A stretch of 64,000 nucleotides of DNA from Alphaproteobacteria bacterium (GTDB lineage Bacteria; Pseudomonadota; Alphaproteobacteria; Micavibrionales; Micavibrionaceae). The first letter of the stretch is position 1. Each line of letters opens with the position of its first letter. The stretch spans positions 789,476 to 853,475 of the forward strand of contig JAHDXS010000002.1 of NCBI GenBank assembly GCA_023384135.1, given 5' to 3'. The notes under the pieces were generated by a model. The model had not been told where the DNA came from. It made no database searches and worked only from the letters and a program-made list of their open reading frames with translations. This document shows positions 51,640 to 61,800 of this stretch, in pieces. Made by a program: the position numbers and the translations under genes.

Positions 51640-52878
51640 GTGAAACTTTCCGACAAGACGTGTAAAACGGCAAAGGCCAAGAAAAAAGCTTATAAACTCG
51701 CTGACGGCGGAGGTTTATATCTCGAAATCATGCCCAACGGCTCAAAATGCTGGCGGCTGAAATACCGTTATCTAAACAAAGAAAAGCGACTGGCCTTAGG
51801 CGTATATCCTGTCATCACTTTAGCCGATGCTCGTGAAGGCAGAGACAGGGCTAAAAAGCTATTGGTGCAAGGGATCGATCCTTCCGGCGCCAAGAAAGCG
51901 GAAAAGCGGGAAGCCATCCGCAATGCCGAAAACACATTTAAAGCCGTGGCGTTGGAATGGCACGAAAAGCAAAAAGGCGTTTGGAGCGCCAACCATGCGC
52001 AGAACGTCACCCGGCGCTTTGAAATGGATATTTTCCCATATATAGGCAATCGCCCGATAGCCGACATAGACCCTCCCGAATTGCTGGAAGTTTTAAGGCG
52101 TATTGAAAAACGCGGCGCTCTGGACGTAACGGCAAGGGTCAAACAGATTTGTAGTCAGGTCTTCCGTTACGGCATAGCGACCGGCCTTTGCCAGCGCGAT
52201 CCTTCCGCAGACCTAAGAGGGGCCTTAAAGCCCAACCGATCCAGCCCCTTTGCCTGTATCGATATAAAGGAAATGCCCGAATTTTTAGACAAGTTAGAAA
52301 AGAACGAAGCGCGGCTTTATCATCGTACAATCCGCGCTATCAAACTCTTAATGTTAACTTTTGTTCGCACAAACGAGCTGATTAACGCGACTTGGGAAGA
52401 GTTTGATCTTGATAACGCCATCTGGGAGATCCCCGGCTGGCGGATGAAAATGCGGAATCCTCATATCGTCCCCCTATCCCGGCAAACCATTGCCCTTTTA
52501 AGAGAGCAAAAGGAAGAAACCGGGCATTTAAGTACGCCGTGGGTCTTCCCAAGCCAGGTGCGCCCTAAACAGCCTATGAGTAACAATACGATTCTTTTTG
52601 CCATCGGGCGCATGGGTTACAAAAAGCGTATGACCGGCCACGGGTTTCGCGCTCTGGCTATGTCCAATATCAAGGAAAAGCTTGGATATCGCCACGAAGT
52701 CGTTGACCGACAGCTGGCCCATGTCCACAAAAGCAAGATCGACCGCGCCTATGACCGCGCACAGTTTCTGGATGAGCGCACCAAGATGATGCAGGAATGG
52801 GCGGATTATCTGGATGCACTGGCGAACGGCGATAAAGTCATTCAGGGAAATTTTAAGAAAAATTCACTGAGAGCTTAA
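51640..52878 (+). CDS. DUF4102-type tyrosine integrase of a second element
   Basis: 412 residues from the GTG at 51640, preceded by GGGGG; the ATG at 51574 would begin inside the G-rich repeats. The N-terminal arm-binding domain contains L-A-D-G-G-G-L-Y-L and K-R-L-A-L-G-V-Y-P-V-I-T-L-A-D-A-R. The catalytic residues are Arg in F-V-R-T-N-E-L, H-G-F-R, H in L-A-H, and Tyr in A-Y-D-R-A. This P4-like family usually integrates in tRNA genes. No matching second attachment site is seen in the window. Confidence 0.94.
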   Translation: MKLSDKTCKTAKAKKKAYKLADGGGLYLEIMPNGSKCWRLKYRYLNKEKRLALGVYPVITLADAREGRDRAKKLLVQGIDPSGAKKAEKREAIRNAENTFKAVALEWHEKQKGVWSANHAQNVTRRFEMDIFPYIGNRPIADIDPPELLEVLRRIEKRGALDVTARVKQICSQVFRYGIATGLCQRDPSADLRGALKPNRSSPFACIDIKEMPEFLDKLEKNEARLYHRTIRAIKLLMLTFVRTNELINATWEEFDLDNAIWEIPGWRMKMRNPHIVPLSRQTIALLREQKEETGHLSTPWVFPSQVRPKQPMSNNTILFAIGRMGYKKRMTGHGFRALAMSNIKEKLGYRHEVVDRQLAHVHKSKIDRAYDRAQFLDERTKMMQEWADYLDALANGDKVIQGNFKKNSLRA

Positions 52879-52879
52879 A

Positions 52880-53500
52880 TTGGCTGAAGATATAAAAAAG
52901 GCAAAATTAAAAAAGGAAATTCGTAATCTAAGCAGGTTAAGATCAGATATTAACGATGAGAAAATAGATCAGATATGCTCGGAGATTTTTTTGTGTTTAT
53001 TGCTAGGTCAAAACAACGAATTACCCCATGCAATGAGCTCTAGTGAAAAAAAAGCTATATCTGAACTTAAAAAATTCGAAAAACTGGCCTTTTCCTTAGC
53101 TAGGCACATTCAGACAATGCATAACTCTGCTCGGAATATGTTGGAAGATAGAGGCGTAAATCCTAATATATCCAGCCACTTACTAAAGGATCAACTTATT
53201 GAGTACATTCGTCTGTCGCTAAAAAACCGAACAGAATTCTCGAAAAAACATTCTGAAAAGAAATATTCCCCCAGACGCCCTAAGAAAATAGCGGCTGAAT
53301 GGGTTACCGAATACCTCTTTGACTCATACGAGATACTGACGGGCGAAAGACCAAAAAGAAACTCAAGAGATGGTTATGAGCAAGGAGAGTTTTTTGAGTT
53401 TGTCAAAAAAGTATTTTCTATCCTTGAAGTCAATGCCTCAGCAGATGCTCAGCTAAGGCGCGTTTTTAAGAGTGAAAAAACTAAGGCAAAAAACGCCTAA
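52880..53500 (+). CDS. Hypothetical helical protein of the second element
   Basis: 206 residues starting with TTG one base after the integrase stop, so probably translated by coupling. Highly charged, Lys/Glu-rich, mostly helical, with a basic patch K-K-Y-S-P-R-R-P-K-K near 130 and the segment W-V-T-E-Y-L-F-D-S-Y-E-I-L-T-G. Proteins of this kind follow integrase genes in many small elements; the function is unknown. Confidence 0.6.
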   Translation: MAEDIKKAKLKKEIRNLSRLRSDINDEKIDQICSEIFLCLLLGQNNELPHAMSSSEKKAISELKKFEKLAFSLARHIQTMHNSARNMLEDRGVNPNISSHLLKDQLIEYIRLSLKNRTEFSKKHSEKKYSPRRPKKIAAEWVTEYLFDSYEILTGERPKRNSRDGYEQGEFFEFVKKVFSILEVNASADAQLRRVFKSEKTKAKNA

Positions 53501-53574
53501 TTTTCTCCTTTTGCTGAAAATCTTTTTCTTAGACATCGTGACATCATCATTCACTAACCTTATGGAGTACGATG

Positions 53575-53781
53575 ATGAAAGACGATGAATTGCTTGATAA
53601 GGATCAGGCGCGTGAGTCCCTTGGAGGGATAGGCTCTACCAAATTTTATCAGTTGCTAAACAAGGGAGAGCTTAATGCCGTAAAAATCGGTAAGCGCCTT
53701 ATGCTCAGACGTAGCGAGATTAACCGCTACATTTCCGAACTTCCTCCATACAAATCGATTAAGCCGGAGGATAAGCCGTGA
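53575..53781 (+). CDS. Excisionase-like helix-turn-helix protein (AlpA/HTH_17 type)
   Basis: 68 residues from the ATG at 53575 with GGAG 7 nt upstream; an ATG just before it at 53572 is too close. Winged-helix pattern L-D-K-D-Q-A-R-E-S-L-G-G-I-G-S-T-K-F then G-E-L-N-A-V-K-I-G-K-R and R-R-S-E-I-N-R-Y-I, typical of AlpA/Xis-type regulators that bend attachment DNA and may activate int. It overlaps the next gene by GTGA. Confidence 0.85.
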   Translation: MKDDELLDKDQARESLGGIGSTKFYQLLNKGELNAVKIGKRLMLRRSEINRYISELPPYKSIKPEDKP

Positions 53782-54212
53782 CAACAAAAACATTCTGGAT
53801 ACCCTGGCACCCAAACGACTCATACATAGATTTTTCCAAGCTTAAAGCTGAAGAGATAGGAGTCCTCATGCAGATAGTTAACCTTATTTATATCAAGCAA
53901 CGACCTATTGAAAACGACCCCCATTTTATTGGGAAGAATTGCAATATCCAGCAAGCCAAATGCAGAAAAATTATCAGTAAGTTGATTGAAAGAGGTGATC
54001 TATTTTTCACAGAAAACGGTGAGATTTTTCAAAAACGCTGCGAGAGCGTAATAAAAGAGATACAGGAAAAAAGAGAATATAATTCAAAAAATGGGAAAAA
54101 GGGCGCAGAAAAACGTTGGGATTGTCAGCAAGATCAAGAAGATGGTTATGGCCCGCCGGTAACAGACGATTTAGCTAAATATAAAACCAAACCTAAAAAA
54201 AAATATTATTAA
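53778..54212 (+). CDS. DUF1376-type replication protein, N-terminal part
   Basis: 144 residues from GTG 53778. W-I-P-W-H-P-N-D-S-Y-I-D-F-S-K-L and N-S-K-N-G-K-K-G-A-E-K-R-W are the start and end of the DUF1376 domain found in phage and island replication proteins (helix-turn-helix, DnaD-like loaders). The frame stops just after a run of nine A (54195-54203); shifted by -1 it would continue without a stop into the 54260-54511 frame. So the gene looks split by a frameshift, or uses one. Confidence 0.75.
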   Translation: MTTKTFWIPWHPNDSYIDFSKLKAEEIGVLMQIVNLIYIKQRPIENDPHFIGKNCNIQQAKCRKIISKLIERGDLFFTENGEIFQKRCESVIKEIQEKREYNSKNGKKGAEKRWDCQQDQEDGYGPPVTDDLAKYKTKPKKKYY

Positions 54213-54259
54213 CACCAATAGATCGTTTTGCTCGTCAGGCAAGGGTCGATACGGTGCAT

Positions 54260-54511
54260 ATGGATGAGACGACTCAAAAATTTAACGCTAAACCTTACAG
54301 CATCGAAGTGTTCTTGGATGACGAAGCCTTAAAGAAGGCGCGAACAGCAGCTCCCGGATGGGATATCTATTACTTAATGACCATTTATGATCAGGCTATT
54401 CGTAAAGGTATCAGAGAGCCCCCAGACTCTCCCACTAAAGCATTCCCGGCTTGGTGTGCTTTATATACCAAGGGCAAGCCTCCAAAAGGAGATAAGGGCT
54501 ATAAGCTCTAA
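54260..54511 (+). CDS. C-terminal part of the same replication protein (after -1 shift)
   Basis: 83 residues from ATG 54260, but the frame is open back to 54197 within the A run. The sequence G-W-D-I-Y-Y-L followed by P-P-D-S-P-T-K-A-F-P-A-W-C and Y-T-K-G-K-P-P resembles the C-terminal domain that follows DUF1376 in intact relatives. No good ribosome-binding site precedes the ATG, which favours fusion to the upstream frame over independent expression. Confidence 0.6.
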   Translation: MDETTQKFNAKPYSIEVFLDDEALKKARTAAPGWDIYYLMTIYDQAIRKGIREPPDSPTKAFPAWCALYTKGKPPKGDKGYKL

Positions 54512-55180
54512 AGCATGTAAAACTGAAGCTGCAGTTTTCGAGGCATCAAACGGGCTTTCTACGAAGTTTTTGCTGAAGCAAAAGAGTTTTTGCAGCAAGC
54601 GCCAACGAGATAGTAGGGGGGGGTAGTCAATCTCTGAAAGGTCTCGATGTCAAAACCGCTCCCCAGCTCTGCAGAAGCACGCGCCAAATTCGAAAATAAA
54701 AGTTACATAAAAGCCACGGATTTGGCCGCATTTTCGGCGGGCAACGGAACTTTCCTCAAAAATGCTGAGATAAGAATACGTTATGGTGCCGCTGGTTGCT
54801 TCGCACGTAATTGAGCAATCTGGGTCTATATGTCGTCAGGACAAATGCGAGGCAGTGCACAGAGATTTTTAATCCACGAACCGGATCGTTGCGCCGCTTG
54901 AGTTTTCTTTTAGGGAGCAAGCCATTCCGCGGTGCGAATCGGGCGGGATTTTTTTCGGCCGAGCAAAAAATTAACCAAAAAAAATCCGGTGTGTTTTCAA
55001 CGCAATACAAAAATAGGTTGTATGACGACCAAGTTTTTGTCTAACTGATTTAAACGGTGATTTGGAGAGCGCGGTTTATAATTATTTCCACTATATGCGG
55101 GAGGTTGTTTGGTCGGCTTGTCAATGGACAGCATTCCGTGACAATTTTGCATGTGTCTAAATGAACAAAGGAATTAAAGT
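54512..55180. other. Gene-poor stretch at the edge of the second element
   Basis: About 670 bp with no well-supported gene. One 55-codon frame is listed separately. The composition changes along it, from mixed to AT-rich after about 54960. No repeat of the integrase-side TGGGGGCA motif and no second copy of the tRNA-Gly end was found, so the right border of the second element cannot be placed. The last 150 bp probably hold the promoter of the following operon. Confidence 0.4.
54647..54814 (+). CDS. Possible 55-residue protein
   Basis: ATG with AAAGG 5 nt upstream; TGA at 54812. The product has a polar start, S-Y-I-K-A-T-D-L-A-A-F, and a short basic end. Nothing recognisable; it could be chance or a remnant of an element gene. 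Confidence 0.25.
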   Translation: MSKPLPSSAEARAKFENKSYIKATDLAAFSAGNGTFLKNAEIRIRYGAAGCFARN

Positions 55181-55837
55181 ATGAGAACCTTGGTTATTTT
55201 TATGCTCACTTTGATAACAACGCTTTCAGTGGTTTCCCTTGCGTATGCAGAAGACGCCAAGCCCGAGAAAAAAAGTTACTGCGGGCAGCCGGGTATCCCC
55301 GACCCCAAGAGCCCTGAATTTCAAACTTTCGATAATGTGGATCGCGTTGCAATTTTATTTTGGATTACCGGGCCTTTTGAGGTTGATGAAAAAGAGTTGC
55401 CAGAAATTTTGCAGAGAGAAAATCTGAAAACACTGGTCAAGGGTATTTTTGAAGAGAGATACAAGGAGCTGGATGGTGGCATCATCCCGACAAACAAAAG
55501 CTGGTGTTTTAACCGAAAAAATCAGCCTGTCATGCTTTATGACTACAACGAGGAAAAGGAAGCGGATAAAAAATTTTATGATGTTATCAAGGATGAGGGG
55601 ACCTTAGCTGTTCATTTTTATGTCCAATTTTTCGATATTGATCGCAAAAATGAAGAAGATGAAAAAACGTCCAAAGCAAGCGATGTCGTTACGATGCAGG
55701 TCACTATCAGGAGGACAGGTTATAGGCTGCTAGATAAAATGGATTTTAAAAACACACCATTAACTGCATCAATTCATGCAAATAACAACTATCTAGCAGA
55801 AAAAATTAATAGATTTATTCGTGGAAGAATTTTTTAA
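55181..55837 (+). CDS. Secreted protein of unknown function, upstream partner of the giant RTX gene
   Basis: 218 residues; signal peptide (about 1-23, ending A-Y-A). The mature protein is acidic and contains two Cys (S-Y-C-G-Q-P-G and S-W-C-F-N-R) that could form a disulphide, a central V-D-R-V-A-I-L-F-W-I-T-G-P-F-E-V segment and a basic C-terminal end, I-N-R-F-I-R-G-R-I-F. Only 23 bp separate it from the RTX start, so the two are one operon. It may assist folding or export, or modulate the RTX protein; this is inference from position alone. Confidence 0.7.
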   Translation: MRTLVIFMLTLITTLSVVSLAYAEDAKPEKKSYCGQPGIPDPKSPEFQTFDNVDRVAILFWITGPFEVDEKELPEILQRENLKTLVKGIFEERYKELDGGIIPTNKSWCFNRKNQPVMLYDYNEEKEADKKFYDVIKDEGTLAVHFYVQFFDIDRKNEEDEKTSKASDVVTMQVTIRRTGYRLLDKMDFKNTPLTASIHANNNYLAEKINRFIRGRIF

Positions 55838-55860
55838 ACTAAATTCTTTAGGAGCGCTCA

Positions 55861-58800
55861 ATGCCGACATACTCATACCCAGATTATCAGAAGTATATAT
55901 ATGGCTTCATGACTTATACTCCAACATCTACGCCTGATGGTATGTTTTTGCTGCCAAGCCTTCAGTTGGGTAAAGATTCCAATGATAATTATGTGATGAC
56001 CTACAGCCTTATGGACACACAGTCCGATGTAGAAGGTTTAAGTTATAGAGATGAAGAAGATGAAGTTTTTCTTACCCATGCAACGACTAATAGCACATAT
56101 GACACAAGTATAGACAATCTATATAGATCCATCCTAGATTCGTACAATCCCGCAAATAGTCAAATGCTTTTTCAGGATGTCGCTAAAATTGTTTTTGCTG
56201 AAGTACCTACTGGTGGTCCGATTGAGCCTGTGATGGCAATAACTCAAGTTACCAGTAATCATAGTGTTTGGCCAAGTGAAGGTATAAATCCGGCAGTCAA
56301 TCTCAGCGGTAATTCTTCTTTTCATGGTGATATACTGATCAATATTGAGGAGTCACAAAGTAATATTTTAGGCACAGTTAAATTTTGGGAGGACTTAAGC
56401 CGGAATAGAGGGGGCTTGCCCTATAAAGTACTGCTTGAGGAAGTCATGCATACCTTCGGTATTGATACTGAAGGGGAGGAAGTGGACGTAGCCGGTGATC
56501 CTGTATTGAGCACTGAGAAGTATAGTGTGACATCATATACTTTGGCTCCTGGAATGGACGGCGTTGGGATTGATTACGATGTTCATGCTTATGGCCTTCA
56601 GTTGTTTGACATAGCAGCGCTGCAGGAGAAATTTGGGCGAAATTATGATAAAGCTGCAGGCGATGGTACCCTTTGGAATATTGGTGCCATGCATCATCAG
56701 ACGGATGGTAGTCTATTTTATAAGCCTTTTTTGTATACAATATGGGATGGAGGAGGTCTTGAGGATACAATTGATGTCCGTCAACTAAACGGTATTTCAA
56801 AGATTACCGACGGTGTAGAAATTGATCTAAGGCAGGGTCGTTTCAGTTCTATTGGGAATGATACAAACGGATCGCCAATCAAAAAAGACGTAAATAGTAA
56901 TGAAAGTATCGACCCGGACCCCGGAAACGTCGCGATTGCTTATTTTTCAGTTGTAGAGAACGCAATTGGATCAAAGTATGATGATATATTCATCGGGAAT
57001 GCATGGAATAATCGCCTTTTTGGAGGGGAGGGGAACGACAAATTATATGGGGACGGCTTTGTCTATGATGAAGATATTGGCTTTCTAGGGGTTGATCTCG
57101 ATCTGGAGGTTGATGCGGATAGCGATGGCAACAGTACAAACGATTATGTTGATCCCGATGAAAACTGGGGCGGATGGGATGAGGAAACCAACCCCCAATA
57201 TGATAAAATTGGATACAGCGGCGACGACATACTGAACGGTGGCAAGGGGAATGACGAGTTATACGGCGGGCTTGGGAAGGATACGGCGGATTACGCAACA
57301 GATAATGATGCCTCTAAGACTCTTAACATTGCGACGAATGGAATAACCGCCAGCATTGACAAAAACGGCAACGGCTCCGTTGTCGACGGGTGGGGCAACA
57401 CCGATAGCTTGGAATCTATCGAGAACTTTAAGCTTGGAATTGGAAATAATATCCTGCACTTCGAGGATACAAATCTCTTAAACGGCACCAACAATATTCT
57501 GGAAGGTATGCCTGCAGGGCGCTTAATTGATGGCTCGAATGGAAGCAACGACACGGTAATTTATCACGGCCCTGCACTTCGCGGGCAGAGTTTGCCCGAG
57601 GGAGATGAAACCCCTCTCGAGTCCGGCGATAAGATTTACTACAACATCGACAGCAACACTTACGACATCCTGCGCGGCATCGAGCATGTCCAGATCATGG
57701 ATGGCACCATCCGCCCCGACACGAATAGTAATGTAACCCTTATGGCCGGGAAGGATAATGGTTTTGATAACAAGTTCGTCTATAACTATTCCGATCATCA
57801 GGGCAGCCTCAACGTCTCCTTCGCCGGTTATGTGAACGAAGATTTTATACCCTCTTCCGCCTATACCTATCTGGGCTTCGGTTTCGGGAATGCTGGAATC
57901 TGGAAGGCGATGCATGTTGTCGATCTGACCGTCGGTCTGGGGGCGTACGAGCACAGCTTCAGCTATGAATCTCAGCGCTCACGCTCGACCGTAAGCTATC
58001 AAGACTCTATCAACCAGATGGAAAATTCCGTTCATGACAGCCACTTCACGCTGATCGGCAGCAACTTCGGCGATACCGTTACAGTCAAGGCCGATGCCTC
58101 GCAAAACTATCAATCCTTCACATTCATGGGTGGCACGGGCGATGATGAAATCACCATAAAGAATGGGGAGGGGCAGTTCGGCACGATCGATATCGGCTTC
58201 CGCGGCGGATATGACGTCGTACACAATGCCAGCCACGTCACCAGCCTAATCCTCTGGGAAGGTATACAATCCAGCGATGTCACGGCGAACCTCTCCGGGA
58301 ATACCTATACTTTGAGCTACGCCAACCTTGTCGGCAGCGGCTCGATCACGCTTGAAGATGTGACGGAGGCTCCAACACTCGTCTATCTGAACAATCTTTA
58401 TCCCGACACGCTCAACGGGCAGAATGCAGATGAATTCCTGGCCACTCCGGAAAATGAGGATTATACAGTCCACGCGCAAGGCGGAAATGATATAATCCTG
58501 AGCGGCAGCGGCAACAATGTAATCCTCGGCGGCAGCGGCGACGATACATATATTTTCACGTTCGGTGACGATAAATTCGGGGACGATGAAGGCGTTGATA
58601 ATATTATTATCTCAACATTCGGGCTGAAGGATGTTGATACCATTTCCGTATCCGATACGGGTACGACATTTTCTTTCTATAACGACGATACCGACGAATC
58701 CGGTACGCTCTTCCTGGCTCTGCACCGCGCCGGAGGCAACGGAACATTCGAGAGCCTGTCTTTTGAGCAAGGCGTGCCTTTTGCGCTTGATGCCCTTGAG

Positions 58801-61800
58801 ACAATTCAGGTTGTGTCGTCACCCACCAATCTTGCGGCCAGCATCACTTTAACCGCGACTTCTTCAGACGGTGAATTCCTTATCGGTGATAACGATAACG
58901 AAGGATATTACGGGACAGCTACGCTCGTTGGTGACGATGGACATGATATCCTCTGGGATAAATCAGATTCTTCCGTTTTACAAGGCGGTGCGGGTGATGA
59001 TCTTTACGTCATCAGTGCACTGCTTGGAAGCGCAAGCATCACGGACTATTCCGGAAATAATGTCGTTTTTGTAGATGGTTTGGATCTTGCCGATTTCGGA
59101 TGGCAAGACCTTGGTAGCGGCAATTATTCACTGATCAACACAGATACATCCACCACTTTTGCAACACTATCCGTTAATAATTCACGAGCACTCATTGTTC
59201 TTCAAGACGGCTCAGTTGTGCCGATGGCTGATATTGTTGCAAGCAGTCCTCTCTATCTCCAATCCACGGCCGGAAGCGATAGTATTTCGGCTAGTTCATC
59301 GCAGACCCTTTCCGGTCTCATTCTAGGTTTAGGCGCTGGCAACGACACCTATACTGCTTCAGGATATGTAGAAGCTGACCGAATAAATGGTGAGGCCGGC
59401 AATGATACTATTTCAGGAGGCTCAGGCGCTGATCTTCTTCTGGGAGGAGAAGGCAACGATACGCTATTTGGTCAAGCGGGAAATGACACTTTAAAAGGTG
59501 GTCTCGGAGCGGATGTCCTTAACGGTGGCGCAGGAAGTGATATTTTGGATGGTGGAATTGATGGGGCTATTGCGAGTTACTCTGATGCGTCAGCGGGCAT
59601 TTCTATAAATCTTGCAACGCAGGCGACTTCATTTGATGGCTATTCAGGTGATAGTGACAGTTTAATTAATATTACGGGTGTTATTGGCTCAGGATATGCC
59701 GATACGCTATATGACTCTTTAGGCGATAATAGTTTCGCCGGAGGAGCAGGAAACGATACTTATCACTATTCGGGCGGAGACGATTATTTTGAAGACACTT
59801 CGGGTACCGATACAGTTGTTTTCTCAGACAAGTGGACGCCTTATGATATCAGCGTTTCCGGGAATATACTGACTCTTGGTTCTGGTCAAAATACACTCAC
59901 ATTTGAAGATATTAGCGACATTGAGTATTTTTCCTTCGCTAATTACAGTGCGATGACACTTTCACAGCTGATTGCTGCAGGCTCAAGCAATCCTGATCGC
60001 ACGGGTAGTACAGGTGATGATGTGCTGGTTGCTACTTCTGTTGCTGAGAATTTTATAGGTCAGGGTGGGAGCGATACAGTTGATTACAGCCTATCCCGCG
60101 AACATGTGGAAGTTGATCTTAATTTCTCACAGGGCTACAGCGGCTTAGCTCAAGGAGATACCTACTCCTCAATTGAGAATGTAATTGGTTCTGATCTTTC
60201 TGGCGGATCGGACTATATTATTGGTAGCTCAGGAGCTAATACCATTCAAGGAATGGCAGGTGATGATTATATCGAGGGTTTTGGTGGCGCTGATGTCATT
60301 GATGGTGGTGAGGGATTTGATTATGCCATCTACCTTAACTCTAGCTCGGGTGTAACTATCAATCTTGCGAACGCCACGGCTTCTGGTGGAGACGCCGCAG
60401 GAGATGTTTTGGTTGGTATAGAAAATTTATATGGCTCCAATTACGCTGACACCTTGACTGGTGACAGTCAAGATAACCTTATAAACGGCGGCTCAGGCGA
60501 CGACATACTTACTGGTGGTGCCGGAGATGATGTATTGGATGGAGGCTATGGAACAGACGATGCTGTTTTTTCTGGTGATTATTCAGATTACAGTCTGATT
60601 ATTGAAACTGGCAGCATTTCTGTTACCGATCTTGTTGGGGTAGGTGGTAAGGACTCCCTTATTTCGATAGAGCGCATCTTGTTTGCCGATGGTATCTACA
60701 CTGATGGGCTATTTAATTCCTATACACAAGGCTTAACTATAAATGGCACCTCTGGTTCAGACACTCTAACTGGCGGTGCTCTTGACGATACATTCTACGG
60801 TCAGGGAGGCAATGATTTTTATATTTACGAGGCGGGGGATGACTACATTTATGATACTGCCGGTATCGACTATGTAAGACTTGCTTCAGGCATAACACTA
60901 GAAGATTTATCTTTTTCTATTTTAAACATCGACCATCTTTTAATTACGATCGAGGGGGTGGGCAGCATCCAGATTCAGGATCATTTTGACAACAGCAATC
61001 ATTACCTCGAAACAATTGAGTTTCATGATGGGTCAACGCTGGACCTAAATACTCTTAACTATCTTCAAACTTCAGGCACTAGCGGGGATGATATTATTTA
61101 TGGCGTGTCATCTGGCGCTGGCGACGATGACATCATTTATGGATATGGCGGAAAAGATACAATTTATTCTGGCCTTGGCGATGATTATATCGATGCAGGC
61201 GAAGGCGACGATACTATTAATATGCAAGGTGGCTCCGATATCATAGTTGCCAGCGCCGGAATGGACATTCTTAATGCCTCTTCAGGATTTGAAACGCTTT
61301 TGATACCCGAGGAATATGATGCGGATGACGTTCATATCTTCCGAATTCCTAACTCAAACGGAAATTACCAAAACCTTAGAATCATTGTAGATGGTTTGGG
61401 TGAACTTAAAGTCGTGAATCATTTCTATTCTAGCTCCAAGGCTCTTGATCAGATCAGCTTTGCCAATGGCACAGACGATGATATCAATCTGCTGACTCAT
61501 AGTTATCTTGTCCAAGGGTCATCCGGTGATGACTCCTATCATACGGCAGGTGCCTCGCTCTCCAATCCCGATGATATTTATCAATTCGGCGAAGGCAACG
61601 ATACGATTACAGAGTATTCTGGGACCGATACTATCTTGCTTGGTGTGGTGCCTGCGCTCTCCATATACAGAACTGGTGGTTATAATGGGGAGAATCTGGT
61701 CATTTCCGATGAGAACGGGAACACGCTGACGGTTAGCAAGCATTTCGATGGTGCCAATTACCGTGTTGAGAATATCGTTCTGTATGATGGAACGGTCGTA

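Noticed and set aside
54811..55044. 77-codon frame from a TTG in the gene-poor stretch
   Set aside because: No ribosome-binding site, no domain, composition like random sequence.
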